From Spirochaetales bacterium (GTDB taxonomy: Bacteria > Spirochaetota > Spirochaetia > SZUA-6 > RPPD01), in the NCBI GenBank assembly GCA_016929065.1, contig JAFGJO010000056.1, forward strand, positions 1-59,111: a stretch of 59,111 nucleotides of DNA. The letters are read 5' to 3'. Shown here piece by piece: positions 27,684 through 36,593 of this stretch. The notes beneath the pieces were generated by a model. That model worked only from the letters and a program-made list of their open reading frames with translations, was not told the DNA's origin and did no database searches. How positions within the stretch are numbered: position 1 is the first letter of the stretch; each line of letters begins with the position of its first letter. The position numbers were made by a program, and so were the translations under genes.

Positions 27684-28301
27684 ATGAAAAAAATATTTCC
27701 CTATTTTGGCATGTCAGCACCAATTGTGTATTTGGCAACTGTACTCATCGGCGGTATCCTGAACTCCGGATATAACCATATCTATAATTCGGTGAGTGAA
27801 CTTACCATGACCGGAGCACCAAACAGTATTATACTCTTTATCATGTTCGGCATTTACAACCTTCTTTTAGTGTTGTTCGGATTCATGGGGATGATTTATC
27901 TGGCCAGGCTCTCCATCCGGACTGTATTTTTACTGCTTGGAATCTGCGGATTGCTGGGTATTGTCATGCTTGCGGCAGGCCAGGACCCCCGGGGACAGGA
28001 ATTCTCTGCAGGTGGTGTTCTGCATATTATTGCGGCTGGAATTACTGCGCTTCTTTCGATTATTACACCAATTGTCGCTGGTGTTTCAAAACGGAATATC
28101 ACGGGTATGGGGGTTTATATAAAAATCTCCTTTATGCTTGCAGTATTCATTTTCGTTTCCGGCGGGCTTACTTCAGTTGCATTCGGTTCAGGATGGCCTT
28201 CTGGGGGACTCATGGAACGATTCACTATCGGGTTTTTTCTCTTATGGGTATTTATCACCGGCTATTTTTCAACGAGGTTCCAGTTGCGTACACTTGAATA
28301 A
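27684..28301 (+). CDS. DUF998-like integral membrane protein
   Basis: 205 residues with about six hydrophobic helices, including APIVYLATVLIGGILNSGY, ILFIMFGIYNLLLVLFGFMG and the C-terminal FTIGFFLLWVFITGYF. The NSVSELTMTGAPN loop after helix 1 matches DUF998 proteins. ATG 27684 is chosen because AGGAGG precedes it. An earlier in-frame start at 27627 lacks a site and would spoil the first helix. Function unknown. Confidence 0.72.
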   Translation: MKKIFPYFGMSAPIVYLATVLIGGILNSGYNHIYNSVSELTMTGAPNSIILFIMFGIYNLLLVLFGFMGMIYLARLSIRTVFLLLGICGLLGIVMLAAGQDPRGQEFSAGGVLHIIAAGITALLSIITPIVAGVSKRNITGMGVYIKISFMLAVFIFVSGGLTSVAFGSGWPSGGLMERFTIGFFLLWVFITGYFSTRFQLRTLE

Positions 28302-28387
28302 TTTCCAAAAAAAGCAAAACCATGGACATTATTTGTCCACTATCCTCCTGTATTATAAACATATTCTACATTGATAAGGGGGATGTC

Positions 28388-28687
28388 ATGCATCAACATG
28401 AGTGTATTGAAAAAGGTTTGCATAAAATCAGGTCACTTGAACAAAAAGCCGTCTGGCTCCGCGAAAACCTGCCAGAACTAAAGTCAGAAATCAAATATGG
28501 AGTGATCTGGATACAGGTTGATACCAGCGAAGATTTTTCCAATCTTCTCTGCGCCGGATACACCTGGCGGTCAATAAACGGATTTTGCTACCGGAGCATT
28601 GAAGATTCAATGATCTGCTGTGAGATTTCGTGGCGTTTTCTGCGGGAATTCCTGAGTGGGCAGCTTGAACAACTTCTTGTGGCATAG
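28388..28687 (+). CDS. Hypothetical protein, 99 residues
   Basis: I do not recognise this protein. ATG 28388 follows GGGGG with good spacing. The N-terminal half is a charged helix (HKIRSLEQKAVWLRENLPEL). The C-terminal half is rich in Trp and Cys (NLLCAGYTWRS, FCYRSIEDSMICCEISWRF). No signal peptide or membrane helix is seen. Flanking genes give no clue. Confidence 0.6.
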   Translation: MHQHECIEKGLHKIRSLEQKAVWLRENLPELKSEIKYGVIWIQVDTSEDFSNLLCAGYTWRSINGFCYRSIEDSMICCEISWRFLREFLSGQLEQLLVA

Positions 28688-28725
28688 GCTGAAGGAAAAT
28701 TTACTGAAAGATATCAAGTGAATTT

Positions 28726-29160
28726 TCAGGAAACAGGTGAAGATTCAGTTGCAGCTTTCAGCTTAATCCATTCAACGGCCGAGTCAAATTCATTGAATAT
28801 CTGGTAACGTCCCTTGATTTTACCAAAAAATATTTTGGTATCAATTTCAGCCAGAAAAAGCTTGTAATTCATATACGTCTCTGATTGTGTGTCAAACAGA
28901 ACAGCGCAGTAATAGACCCGGTCATTCATGTTGTATCGAATAATCCGTTCGGGGCCTTTGACAATTTGCAGGACAGACTGATCATAAATCATCTTCCGGT
29001 AATCGAGAATGAGTTTGTTGGTGTTGTATTTGATAAACAGTTCGGAAACAGTTTTAAAGTGTTGGTCTATTTCGTTGTTTGTCACAGGAAACCTGCCGAT
29101 TACACTCACTAAAAGTGCGTTCACTTCTTGCAGATAATCATAGAGTATTTTATCTTCCAT
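28726..29160 (-). CDS. STAS/SpoIIAA-like hypothetical protein
   Basis: 144-residue soluble protein. An alternating strand-helix pattern and the ending RYQIFNEFDSAVEWIKL resemble SpoIIAA-like/STAS-type proteins, in which a helix with an A..W motif closes the fold. Residues such as ILDYRKMIYD fit the central strand of that fold. The family call is from shape only; a regulatory role is unproven. Confidence 0.55.
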   Translation of the reverse strand: MEDKILYDYLQEVNALLVSVIGRFPVTNNEIDQHFKTVSELFIKYNTNKLILDYRKMIYDQSVLQIVKGPERIIRYNMNDRVYYCAVLFDTQSETYMNYKLFLAEIDTKIFFGKIKGRYQIFNEFDSAVEWIKLKAATESSPVS

Positions 29161-29381
29161 TTATAATCCAATCCTGAAAATAATATTTTACTTTTTTTGG
29201 AATTTCCATTTGCTTTTGAGTTCACATTACTTGGTTGGATATATTACTTTTAAAATACTTTTTCGGTTGTGATTTTAAATATTATAGTCCAGTATTTTTG
29301 TTAATATAATATTAGTATTTTATTAAGACAATATTTATTTTTAACCACAAATGGCAACAAACGGTCTGCAATTCAATTCTT

Positions 29382-29951
29382 TTAATCATCAAGTCGCCAA
29401 TCATCAAACCGCACAAGAAAGGCGGGTTTAGAGACATCATTGTTTAAAAAGATTATTTCAAACCGGTGGCTGAATTCAGAAAGAATTTCATTCAGTTTCT
29501 TCTGAACCTGTTGTTCATCAACCAGATCTGTGCCGGCATGTTTTGACTGAAGCTGTTCGACCCTGACTTTTATTTTTTCTGAATCTTCTTCTGCGATTCC
29601 TGCAAAATAGATATCTTTCAGTTTCTTTTCCAATCGCATAATACATTTATGTGCAATTTTGATACTGCCGATCGTGAATTCCCTCTGTTCTGATCCCTTA
29701 ATGGTGAGCGCAATATATTCAACAAGCCCGCTGTGCTTATACACAGAAATCGGTTTCTCACCCAATTTTATTTTATACAGCTCAAAGAATTTATCCTGCT
29801 CCTCCGGGGAAAGAGTGCGCAACGGTGCAAGCCGGGACATGATATTTTTATGTGCGTCATTTTTTTTGGATCTATTAACCAGATATGCAGCAAGGCTGAT
29901 AATGCTTATCGCCAATGCTGCTGCAAATAATAATAGTCTGAGTGCTTCCAT
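29382..29951 (-). CDS. Hypothetical protein with N-terminal membrane anchor
   Basis: 189 residues. One membrane helix at about 4-25 (LRLLLFAAALAISIISLAAYLV) is followed by a charged, mostly helical domain with a likely coiled coil around KCIMRLEKKLKDIYF and KIKVRVEQLQSK. The C terminus is FLVRFDDWRLDD. I do not recognise the family. It lies upstream of uvrC in the uvrC reading direction, but with a large gap between. Confidence 0.6.
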   Translation of the reverse strand: MEALRLLLFAAALAISIISLAAYLVNRSKKNDAHKNIMSRLAPLRTLSPEEQDKFFELYKIKLGEKPISVYKHSGLVEYIALTIKGSEQREFTIGSIKIAHKCIMRLEKKLKDIYFAGIAEEDSEKIKVRVEQLQSKHAGTDLVDEQQVQKKLNEILSEFSHRFEIIFLNNDVSKPAFLVRFDDWRLDD

Positions 29952-30043
29952 ACCGATCCTCCAGAAATAGTATAACTCCGGAAATGGGAACTATCAGTTA
30001 TGATTGATGAAAGAATTGTATAAAAAAAAGCCTGCTGGTGAAT

Positions 30044-31843
30044 TTATTTTTCTTCTGTTACATCCTCGCCCAGTTCAGCTTTCAGCTGCGCAACAAGAAG
30101 TAGAGCGTCATGTTCCGGTATTTTTGCACACGCTGCTACTTTTTTTATCTCAGTTGCAATAATCGCATCCAACGATCCAAACTCTGTGAGCAGTTTTTTT
30201 GCTTTTTTCTTTCCGATCCCTTTTATTTTTTCCAGCAACGATGTACTCATGTCCCTGTCCCTGAGCAGTTTGTGGAAGGTGTTTGCAAATCGGTGAGATT
30301 CATTCCGCACTGCAACGAGGATCCGCAGAGCCGGAGAGGTCAAAGGGAATTGCAGTGGTGAGTCCATTTCGGGAATGTAAATCTCTTCATGTTTTTTTGC
30401 AAGGCCGATAATCGGAATCGATGCAACGTCCAGGCCCTTCAGGATTGACCGTGCGGCTTCAAGCTGGCCTTTTCCGCCGTCAATAAGGATCAGGTTCGGC
30501 AATTCAAGTTCTTCATTGATCAGCCGCATGTACCGCCGGGCAATCACTTCCCGCATGGCTTCAAAATCGTCGATTTTCCCGTCCAGGGATTTTATTTTAA
30601 ACCGTCGGTAAGAAGTGGGGTCCGGTTTTCCCTGAAAAAAGCTCACCATCGAGGCAACCGTATGGGTGCCGGAGAGATGAGCAATGTCGAACCCTTCTAT
30701 ACGGAGCGGCAGTTCAGACAGTGAGAGCTTTTCTTTCAGATCCACCAGGCCGTCCACGTGTGAGATCATCAGTTCCTGATTTGCGTTCTGGATTGCCATC
30801 CGAATGGTTTTTTTATCATGATCTGATTCTGCGGTGCGGAATTTGATATTTTTATGCAGCTCATTTTTCAGCGCCTCGATCAGCTCTGGTTTCAAAACAA
30901 CAGGCACAAACACAAGATGCGGCAGGCCGGGCCGTTTTGAGTAATACTGATAAATAAACTGACCGAGTGCTTCCTGCGGATCAAGCTCATATATAGGTGA
31001 ACGGAAAATCTCTTTGGTAAGAATATTTCCATCCTGAATTCTGACAATGGTAAAACAGATAAAATTGTCTTTGTGGGCATACCCAATATAATCTTCACGG
31101 GGTGCTTCGAAAGAAAGCATGTTCTGGGTATCCTGAGTTTGTTTTACCGCATTTATTTGATCCCGGAAAACAGCTGCCTTCTCAAAATCAAGGTCTTTGG
31201 CTGCTGATCGCATCTTCTTTTCAAGATCAGCGAGGAGCTTTGAAGTATCACCGGCAAGAAGCTGCTTTATTTTGTTTACTCTTTCCCGGTATGCTTCCTT
31301 TGTGATTTTTCCGGCGCAGGGAGCAGCACATCGGTTGATATGGAAATACAGGCAGGGGTGAACTCTTTTTTTCAAATGCCCCTTGCATTTTCTAAGCGGA
31401 TACAGTTTTTCGATTAGTTCAAGGGTGATATCAAGCTCTTCGATGCTGGGAAACGGCCCGTAATAGGATGAGCCGTCAAAAACCAGCCGCCGGGTTCTAA
31501 AAATACGCGGGAATTCCTCGTTGGTAATGCGGATCACTGGATATGTCTTCCCGTCTTTCAGATTGATGTTGTATTTGGGCTGGTGTTTTTTTATCAGGTT
31601 ATTTTCAGTTATCAGTGCTTCATATTCGTCACGGGTAATAATGATTTCGATATCGCAAACCTGCTGCATCAAAAACTGTGTTTTTAAATCCCGGTCCTTT
31701 CGGAAATACGACTGGACTCTTTTTTTTATATCCTTTGCCTTGCCGATATAGATGATTTTATTATTTGCATCCTTCATGATGTATACACCGGATTCGTTTG
31801 AGAGCGATTTTATTTTGATTTCAAGCGGTTCGATGTTTTTCAT
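30044..31843 (-). CDS. uvrC: Excinuclease ABC subunit UvrC
   Basis: Makes both incisions in nucleotide excision repair. Seen: the N-terminal GIY-YIG nuclease (SGVYIMKDANNKIIYIGKAK), a central Cys cluster (HPCLYFHINRCAAPCAG), a UVR motif at about 200-235, the RNase H-like second nuclease with LILIDGGKGQL, and C-terminal helix-hairpin-helix motifs (LEKIKGIGKKKAKKLL). I use ATG 31843, where homology begins. A TTG at 31885 would add 14 residues. Length about 599, normal. Confidence 0.95.
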   Translation of the reverse strand: MKNIEPLEIKIKSLSNESGVYIMKDANNKIIYIGKAKDIKKRVQSYFRKDRDLKTQFLMQQVCDIEIIITRDEYEALITENNLIKKHQPKYNINLKDGKTYPVIRITNEEFPRIFRTRRLVFDGSSYYGPFPSIEELDITLELIEKLYPLRKCKGHLKKRVHPCLYFHINRCAAPCAGKITKEAYRERVNKIKQLLAGDTSKLLADLEKKMRSAAKDLDFEKAAVFRDQINAVKQTQDTQNMLSFEAPREDYIGYAHKDNFICFTIVRIQDGNILTKEIFRSPIYELDPQEALGQFIYQYYSKRPGLPHLVFVPVVLKPELIEALKNELHKNIKFRTAESDHDKKTIRMAIQNANQELMISHVDGLVDLKEKLSLSELPLRIEGFDIAHLSGTHTVASMVSFFQGKPDPTSYRRFKIKSLDGKIDDFEAMREVIARRYMRLINEELELPNLILIDGGKGQLEAARSILKGLDVASIPIIGLAKKHEEIYIPEMDSPLQFPLTSPALRILVAVRNESHRFANTFHKLLRDRDMSTSLLEKIKGIGKKKAKKLLTEFGSLDAIIATEIKKVAACAKIPEHDALLLVAQLKAELGEDVTEEK

Positions 31844-31899
31844 GGGCTGTTCTAAAAAAGTAATCGTGGTGACGCACGGTGTCAAGGAAGATCTGTTGA

Positions 31900-32265
31900 T
31901 TATCTATTTTTATCCATGGCTTTTTTCTTTTGATCGTCGGGAAAGGGTGTTTCTTCTAATTGCGGCGTCAGCTCTTTTAAATGCCGCCAGGACAGAATAA
32001 ACCGGACCATCCCGAATAAAAAAAGCAGGATTGAACCGGGAATGAGAAATAAGGATAAAACAACAAAGTAGATTTCTTCTGAAAACAATTTTAAAAAAGT
32101 AATCCCGGTGACCAGCAGCATAAGGGAAGTCCTGCTGTAAGAAAGCAAGGTTCGCTCTGCAGCCATCTTTGTCCTGTCAGCGGCAAGATGGTCACGGAGA
32201 ATCATTGTCTCTTTTTTAAAGATTGAGTAGCGGAGTTCTGTAAGTTTCTTTAAAAATTTTCTCAT
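31900..32265 (-). CDS. DUF202 membrane protein
   Basis: 121 residues. The segment DHLAADRTKMAAERTLLSYSRTSL is the DUF202 signature, an ERT.L...RT.L pattern before the first helix. Three hydrophobic helices follow, ending with FGMVRFILSWRHL. DUF202 proteins are small membrane proteins, some fused to polyphosphate polymerase domains; function otherwise unclear. Located just before uvrC in the same direction. Confidence 0.82.
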   Translation of the reverse strand: MRKFLKKLTELRYSIFKKETMILRDHLAADRTKMAAERTLLSYSRTSLMLLVTGITFLKLFSEEIYFVVLSLFLIPGSILLFLFGMVRFILSWRHLKELTPQLEETPFPDDQKKKAMDKNR

Positions 32266-32400
32266 AATTGGCAGTAAAAAGGTAATATAATCGGTGTTAT
32301 CATGTCAAGGATACAGTGTGGCGGGGGTATGCTTGTCCTTTCAATACTCCAATGATACAAGCTTCTGGGCCATGTTGCAACATCCGGTGTGTGACTCCCG

Positions 32401-32428
32401 TTGACATACCGAGGCTTTTTTCTATAGA
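32401..32428 (+). promoter_or_regulatory. murA promoter, very close to start
   Basis: A perfect TTGACA at 32401-32406, a 16-nt spacer and TATAGA at 32423-32428. Transcription should begin near 32435, only about five bases before the murA ATG, and no Shine-Dalgarno sequence is visible. Confidence 0.6.
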
Positions 32429-32439
32429 GTTCATGTCAA

Positions 32440-33720
32440 ATGCAGAAATATTATATTGAAGGCAGTTATCCTCTTAAAGGCACAGTCAAGGCCAGCGGCA
32501 ATAAAAATGCCGCTCTTCCCTGTCTTGCAGCCGCGTTGCTGACAGATGAGGCTGTCCTGTTAAAAAATATACCCGAAATCGAAGATACCCATGTCATGCT
32601 TGATATTTTAAAGCTTCTGGGAGCAAAAGTAGAAAAAAAAGCGGAAAATGAGTATCAGATCACCACAAAAGCCATCACGACCCATGAGATGCCGGTAGAG
32701 GAATCCAGGAAGGTTCGTGCGTCCATCCTGTTCGCCGGTCCGCTTTTGGCGCGTACCGGGAAAGTGATTCTCCCGCCGCCGGGGGGGGATGTCATCGGCC
32801 GCCGGCGCCTTGATACCCATTTTCATGCATTCAAGTCTTTGGGCGCCCAGGTTGAAATTGATGGTATTTTCCAGGTCAAGGCGGGGAAACTGGTTGGTGA
32901 TGATATTTTTCTCGATGAAGCATCGGTAACCGCAACCGAAAATGCCGTTATGGCGGCTGTTCTTGCGGATGGAAAAACAATTATCCGCAACGCAGCATCT
33001 GAACCGCATGTTCAGGATCTTTGTGACATGCTCAACAAAATGGGTGCAAAAATCACCGGAATGGGATCGAATATTCTCTGTATCGAGGGAGTGAAAACCC
33101 TGCATGGAACCGAATTTTCAATCGGATCAGATTACATTGAGGTCGGATCGTTTATCGGGCTTGCTGCAGTTACCCACAGTGAGCTTGAAATACAAAACGT
33201 CTCTCCCGACCATTTGCGGATGATAAAAATCGCTTTTGCAAAACTTGGTATTCATTGGGAGACAGATGGCTCCTCTATTAATGTTCCTTCGACCCAGGAA
33301 CTTCGCGTTTGTCCTGATATCGGGGGGATGATTCCAAAAATTGATGATGCTCCCTGGCCTGGTTTCCCGACAGATTTAATGAGCATTCTCCTGGTGGTTG
33401 CCACACAGGTTGAAGGGACCGTTCTTATTCATGAAAAAATGTTTGAATCACGGATGTTTTATGTAGACAAATTGATTGGTATGGGAGCACGGATAATTTT
33501 GTGTGACCCGCACCGGGCCGTCATTTCCGGACCCTGCAGGCTTCGGGGGTCGGAAATGACGTCACCGGATGTCCGCGCCGGTATGGCAATGGTGATTGCA
33601 GCCCTTTGCGCGGACGGGAAAAGCACCATACATAATGTATATCAGATCGAACGCGGCTACGAAAAGCTTGTCTCCCGGCTTGCACGTCTGGGAGCGAAAA
33701 TCAAGGCCATGAAAGAATAA
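32440..33720 (+). CDS. murA: UDP-GlcNAc 1-carboxyvinyltransferase MurA, Asp-type active site
   Basis: First committed enzyme of peptidoglycan synthesis. 426 residues with the usual start ([24 protein letters not shown]) and repeated EPSP-synthase-like units. The catalytic loop, PGGCxIGxR in most bacteria, reads PGGDVIGRR here, so the fosfomycin-reactive Cys is Asp117 (codon 32788-32790). The same replacement is known in Chlamydia, Mycobacterium and Borrelia MurA and makes them insensitive to fosfomycin. The promoter lies so close that the mRNA may be nearly leaderless. Confidence 0.95.
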   Translation: MQKYYIEGSYPLKGTVKASGNKNAALPCLAAALLTDEAVLLKNIPEIEDTHVMLDILKLLGAKVEKKAENEYQITTKAITTHEMPVEESRKVRASILFAGPLLARTGKVILPPPGGDVIGRRRLDTHFHAFKSLGAQVEIDGIFQVKAGKLVGDDIFLDEASVTATENAVMAAVLADGKTIIRNAASEPHVQDLCDMLNKMGAKITGMGSNILCIEGVKTLHGTEFSIGSDYIEVGSFIGLAAVTHSELEIQNVSPDHLRMIKIAFAKLGIHWETDGSSINVPSTQELRVCPDIGGMIPKIDDAPWPGFPTDLMSILLVVATQVEGTVLIHEKMFESRMFYVDKLIGMGARIILCDPHRAVISGPCRLRGSEMTSPDVRAGMAMVIAALCADGKSTIHNVYQIERGYEKLVSRLARLGAKIKAMKE

Positions 33721-33723
33721 TTT

Positions 33724-35469
33724 TTAAAAAACAGTTTTATTCCTGAGTTTTACTTTTCCCGAAAAATATCCCAACACGAGAATCAGCAGGACAATATGAA
33801 CAATTGACAGGAGAATGATACAAAACACAAACCCCATTGCATAAAATGAAAAACTGATGAAAATGCGGTGCAGAAAAAGAAAAAATCCGATGATGTTGGC
33901 CATGACAAACGGAACCACAGGAACAAGAAGATACAAATGCCGTACCGATGAGGCCTCCTGCTGTACTGAGTGTTTCATGCCGATGACCAGGCATATCAAT
34001 GTAAGCATAATGATGAAAAATGGAGTCAATACTCTTCCCGCTATTTCAATATAAATGAGTTCGGGCAGCTGAGCGTGATGAGCTACAAACGGCAGCACGA
34101 GAACCAGATCCGCGATATTCATGGTGTCAAAATCTTTTTGGGTTGATCCAAAAACTGTAATATTTTTTGGACGGTTTTCCATCTTGGTATCGGGAAATAA
34201 TAAAATGCCATATAGTTGATCGATTGGCGGGGTTCCCTGATACACCGTGAGCCGGGTTTGTTTTTTTGGATCGATCCGGTCAATGCCATTGATAATAATA
34301 TGGTCTTCCAGAATTTTTCCAATTGGTGCCAGATAATGATACTGCACTGCATCCGATGCGTTAAGTCCGATCACTTCAATATTTTTCAAGAAAATTCCGT
34401 CACCTATCTGTACAATCGACTCAATGGTAATGATTTCACGGACTGTGTTTGTATCTCTGTTGAAAAAAACTATCGGGCCGGTTTTCAATGCATCAAACGA
34501 CAGTATGAGTTCCGCTTCATGGGTGAAAAAGGATACCTGGGGCAGCAATTGGCGGCTTTGCTGGAGGTAATCCCTGATTGTCTCATCAAAAGGAAATTGT
34601 CTGTTAAGATCAAGAAAAATAAAATAGGCCCTGATAAAATCAGGATGGTCGGTGCTGGTCAGTGCATCATAGCCCTGCTGTTTTGTGGAAAACAGGTATG
34701 CTGCGCGGGATTTTTCCCTGGACTCGATCCCTTCAAAATCGGATTCACGGGCAATACTTGAAATCCGTAATGCCTCCTTGTGGGAGTTGTCAATTGCAAG
34801 GACCTGCCGGGCAAAATAATATGCATCGACATAATTCTTTTTTTCAAGTGCGTTTTCTGCCCGGGTCAGTAATTGTGTTGAATCAAAACTTTCGAGTCCT
34901 GATTCACCTGCTGTTCTGAATACATACTCCCTGAATTCAGCAGGGGATAACTCGGCGATAAGCCTGGAATTTTCACTTATGGTAAGCGGATTGTGCCTGT
35001 CCACGGCAAGGGACAGCCGAATATATTCAACCGCAGTGACAAGATCATTTTCTTTTTCTTTTTCATGTGCTTTTTTGAAAATAGAGGTGGAAAAAGTACT
35101 TAATGCCTTTTTCTCGGACAGGTTTTTTCGGACGACCGGGACAAGCGCTTCGTGGAACACGATATACATTGAAGTCAGCAATACGATCGAAATGATGATG
35201 GAAGTCATTTTTTTACTGGCAATAATTTTTTGCTGGTAAACAGGAGGCGATAAAAACAAGGAATAAGCTATAAGTGCTCCTGCGCACTGGAGTGCTGCAA
35301 AGTGTGCGATAAAATTCAAGAATGCATTCCCCCAGATCACTTCCGGACGAAAGGGTACTATGATCTGATTTGTTTCACCGTTCAGGAAGGCCATAAGAAC
35401 AAAAAAACCGAAACCGAGGACAAGAATGCCAAATATGACTGATGCAGGTGTTGCAACCGGATTACGCAT
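33724..35469 (-). CDS. Membrane protein, 3 TM - TPR/beta domain - 3 TM
   Basis: About 581 residues from ATG 35469. Three helices at the N terminus are followed by a large hydrophilic part. Its first half has TPR-like helices (NDLVTAVEYIRLSLAVDRHN; EKKNYVDAYYFARQVLAIDN) and its second half is beta-rich. Three helices end the protein. The segment before the last helices, YIEIAGRVLTPFFIIMLTL, resembles the R..P motif at that point in LptF/LptG permeases. The start overlaps the stop of the upstream gene (ATGCGTAA), so the two proteins are made together. The LptFG-like idea is inference from topology; a spirochaete-specific orphan is the alternative. Confidence 0.7.
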   Translation of the reverse strand: MRNPVATPASVIFGILVLGFGFFVLMAFLNGETNQIIVPFRPEVIWGNAFLNFIAHFAALQCAGALIAYSLFLSPPVYQQKIIASKKMTSIIISIVLLTSMYIVFHEALVPVVRKNLSEKKALSTFSTSIFKKAHEKEKENDLVTAVEYIRLSLAVDRHNPLTISENSRLIAELSPAEFREYVFRTAGESGLESFDSTQLLTRAENALEKKNYVDAYYFARQVLAIDNSHKEALRISSIARESDFEGIESREKSRAAYLFSTKQQGYDALTSTDHPDFIRAYFIFLDLNRQFPFDETIRDYLQQSRQLLPQVSFFTHEAELILSFDALKTGPIVFFNRDTNTVREIITIESIVQIGDGIFLKNIEVIGLNASDAVQYHYLAPIGKILEDHIIINGIDRIDPKKQTRLTVYQGTPPIDQLYGILLFPDTKMENRPKNITVFGSTQKDFDTMNIADLVLVLPFVAHHAQLPELIYIEIAGRVLTPFFIIMLTLICLVIGMKHSVQQEASSVRHLYLLVPVVPFVMANIIGFFLFLHRIFISFSFYAMGFVFCIILLSIVHIVLLILVLGYFSGKVKLRNKTVF

Positions 35470-36454
35470 TGGGGTTTTCGCTCCTTCTGCGTGGAAATAA
35501 TATAAAATCAAAAAGGAAAAACAAACTGCTGAAAAATATCAGAATGGAATAGGGAATAAGACTGATGAGTGACAAATCGCTTGTTATGTATTTTGCCTGC
35601 GGGAGAAGGGTAAATGAGATAAAGTTATACAATGTCAGTACCAGAAATAAAACAAGCAGTGTCAGCATGATATTTGCTATTCTCCACCGTGAAAAGCGCA
35701 GAAACACAGATGAACTGAGCACCAATGCGACGAGCATAACACACAAAAGCAGCCGTTCCTGGTTCTCTGCCCAAAGCAGGGTATCAAAATGTTTCTGCAG
35801 CGGGGTGTACAGGTCATAAAGACTCTGAAATGATTGTTCCGGCTGAAACAGATTGGCTTCCGTTTTTCGGGGTGAAAGCGAAATTCTTTTTGTGCCTGCT
35901 TTATCAAGAAATATGGTACCGGTCTCTGTGGAATGAAACTGAATCCGGTCAAACGCTGTAATTCTTGGATATGCTCCGGAGTCTTTGATGACGATCAGGG
36001 GAGAAAGAGATATTCCAGTCCTGGTACCAAAGAAAAAATATCCCTCATTGACTGCGACAAGCTGTTGAGGATAGGTGAGGTCTCGCAATCCGGTTTTCAG
36101 CTCTTCACCGCGGAGCATTTCTGTCAGCTGCGGGTTTATGTTCTTTTTAATCAATGCCGGGGCGAATATGAGTACACCCACTGCCAATGCTCCAATAGAC
36201 AAATACGAAATGATTCTGATACCCGGATTTTTCTGCATTCGAATACTGGTGAGAAACAGTGAAATCAGCACCGAGGGAAGGATCATCACCAGAAATGCGT
36301 TTGGAATCAGAGTGAGTATATTTTCAAAATTAATGGAAGGGAAAAGGAAAAGCCGTGAGCCCATGAAACCAATACTGTAAAAAAAAGAGGAAACAATGAG
36401 TACACCAACCAGTACAATTACGAATAATACTATGACGATAATACTGTCTTTCAT
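35462..36454 (-). CDS. Membrane protein, 3 TM - soluble domain - 3 TM
   Basis: 330 residues, the upstream partner of the previous gene. Helices at about 5-27, 45-67 and 77-98, then a soluble beta-rich domain of about 110 residues (VNEGYFFFGTRTGISLSPLI), then three helices (LLLCVMLVALVLSSSVFL; IMLTLLVLFLVLTLYNFISF; LIPYSILIFFSSLFFLFDFI). Its last 8 bases overlap the start of the next gene. I do not recognise the family. The matching topology of the pair suggests a heterodimeric envelope machine. Confidence 0.7.
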   Translation of the reverse strand: MKDSIIVIVLFVIVLVGVLIVSSFFYSIGFMGSRLFLFPSINFENILTLIPNAFLVMILPSVLISLFLTSIRMQKNPGIRIISYLSIGALAVGVLIFAPALIKKNINPQLTEMLRGEELKTGLRDLTYPQQLVAVNEGYFFFGTRTGISLSPLIVIKDSGAYPRITAFDRIQFHSTETGTIFLDKAGTKRISLSPRKTEANLFQPEQSFQSLYDLYTPLQKHFDTLLWAENQERLLLCVMLVALVLSSSVFLRFSRWRIANIMLTLLVLFLVLTLYNFISFTLLPQAKYITSDLSLISLIPYSILIFFSSLFFLFDFILFPRRRSENPNA

Positions 36455-36593
36455 GAACCCTCTCTATTGTATCCCATAAAAGCATGAGTTTTACAAGCAG
36501 AACCTGTCCTTATTATCATCGTCATTTTTTGCAAATTCGTAAAAAGTAAAAAAACAGGAATTTTAAGTTTCTTTACCGGTAAAAACAGTTTTA

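Noticed and set aside
32608-33105. 165-residue frame antisense to murA
   Set aside because: It mirrors the murA coding frame, lacks a ribosome site and gives a protein-unlike Cys/Phe/Arg-rich sequence.
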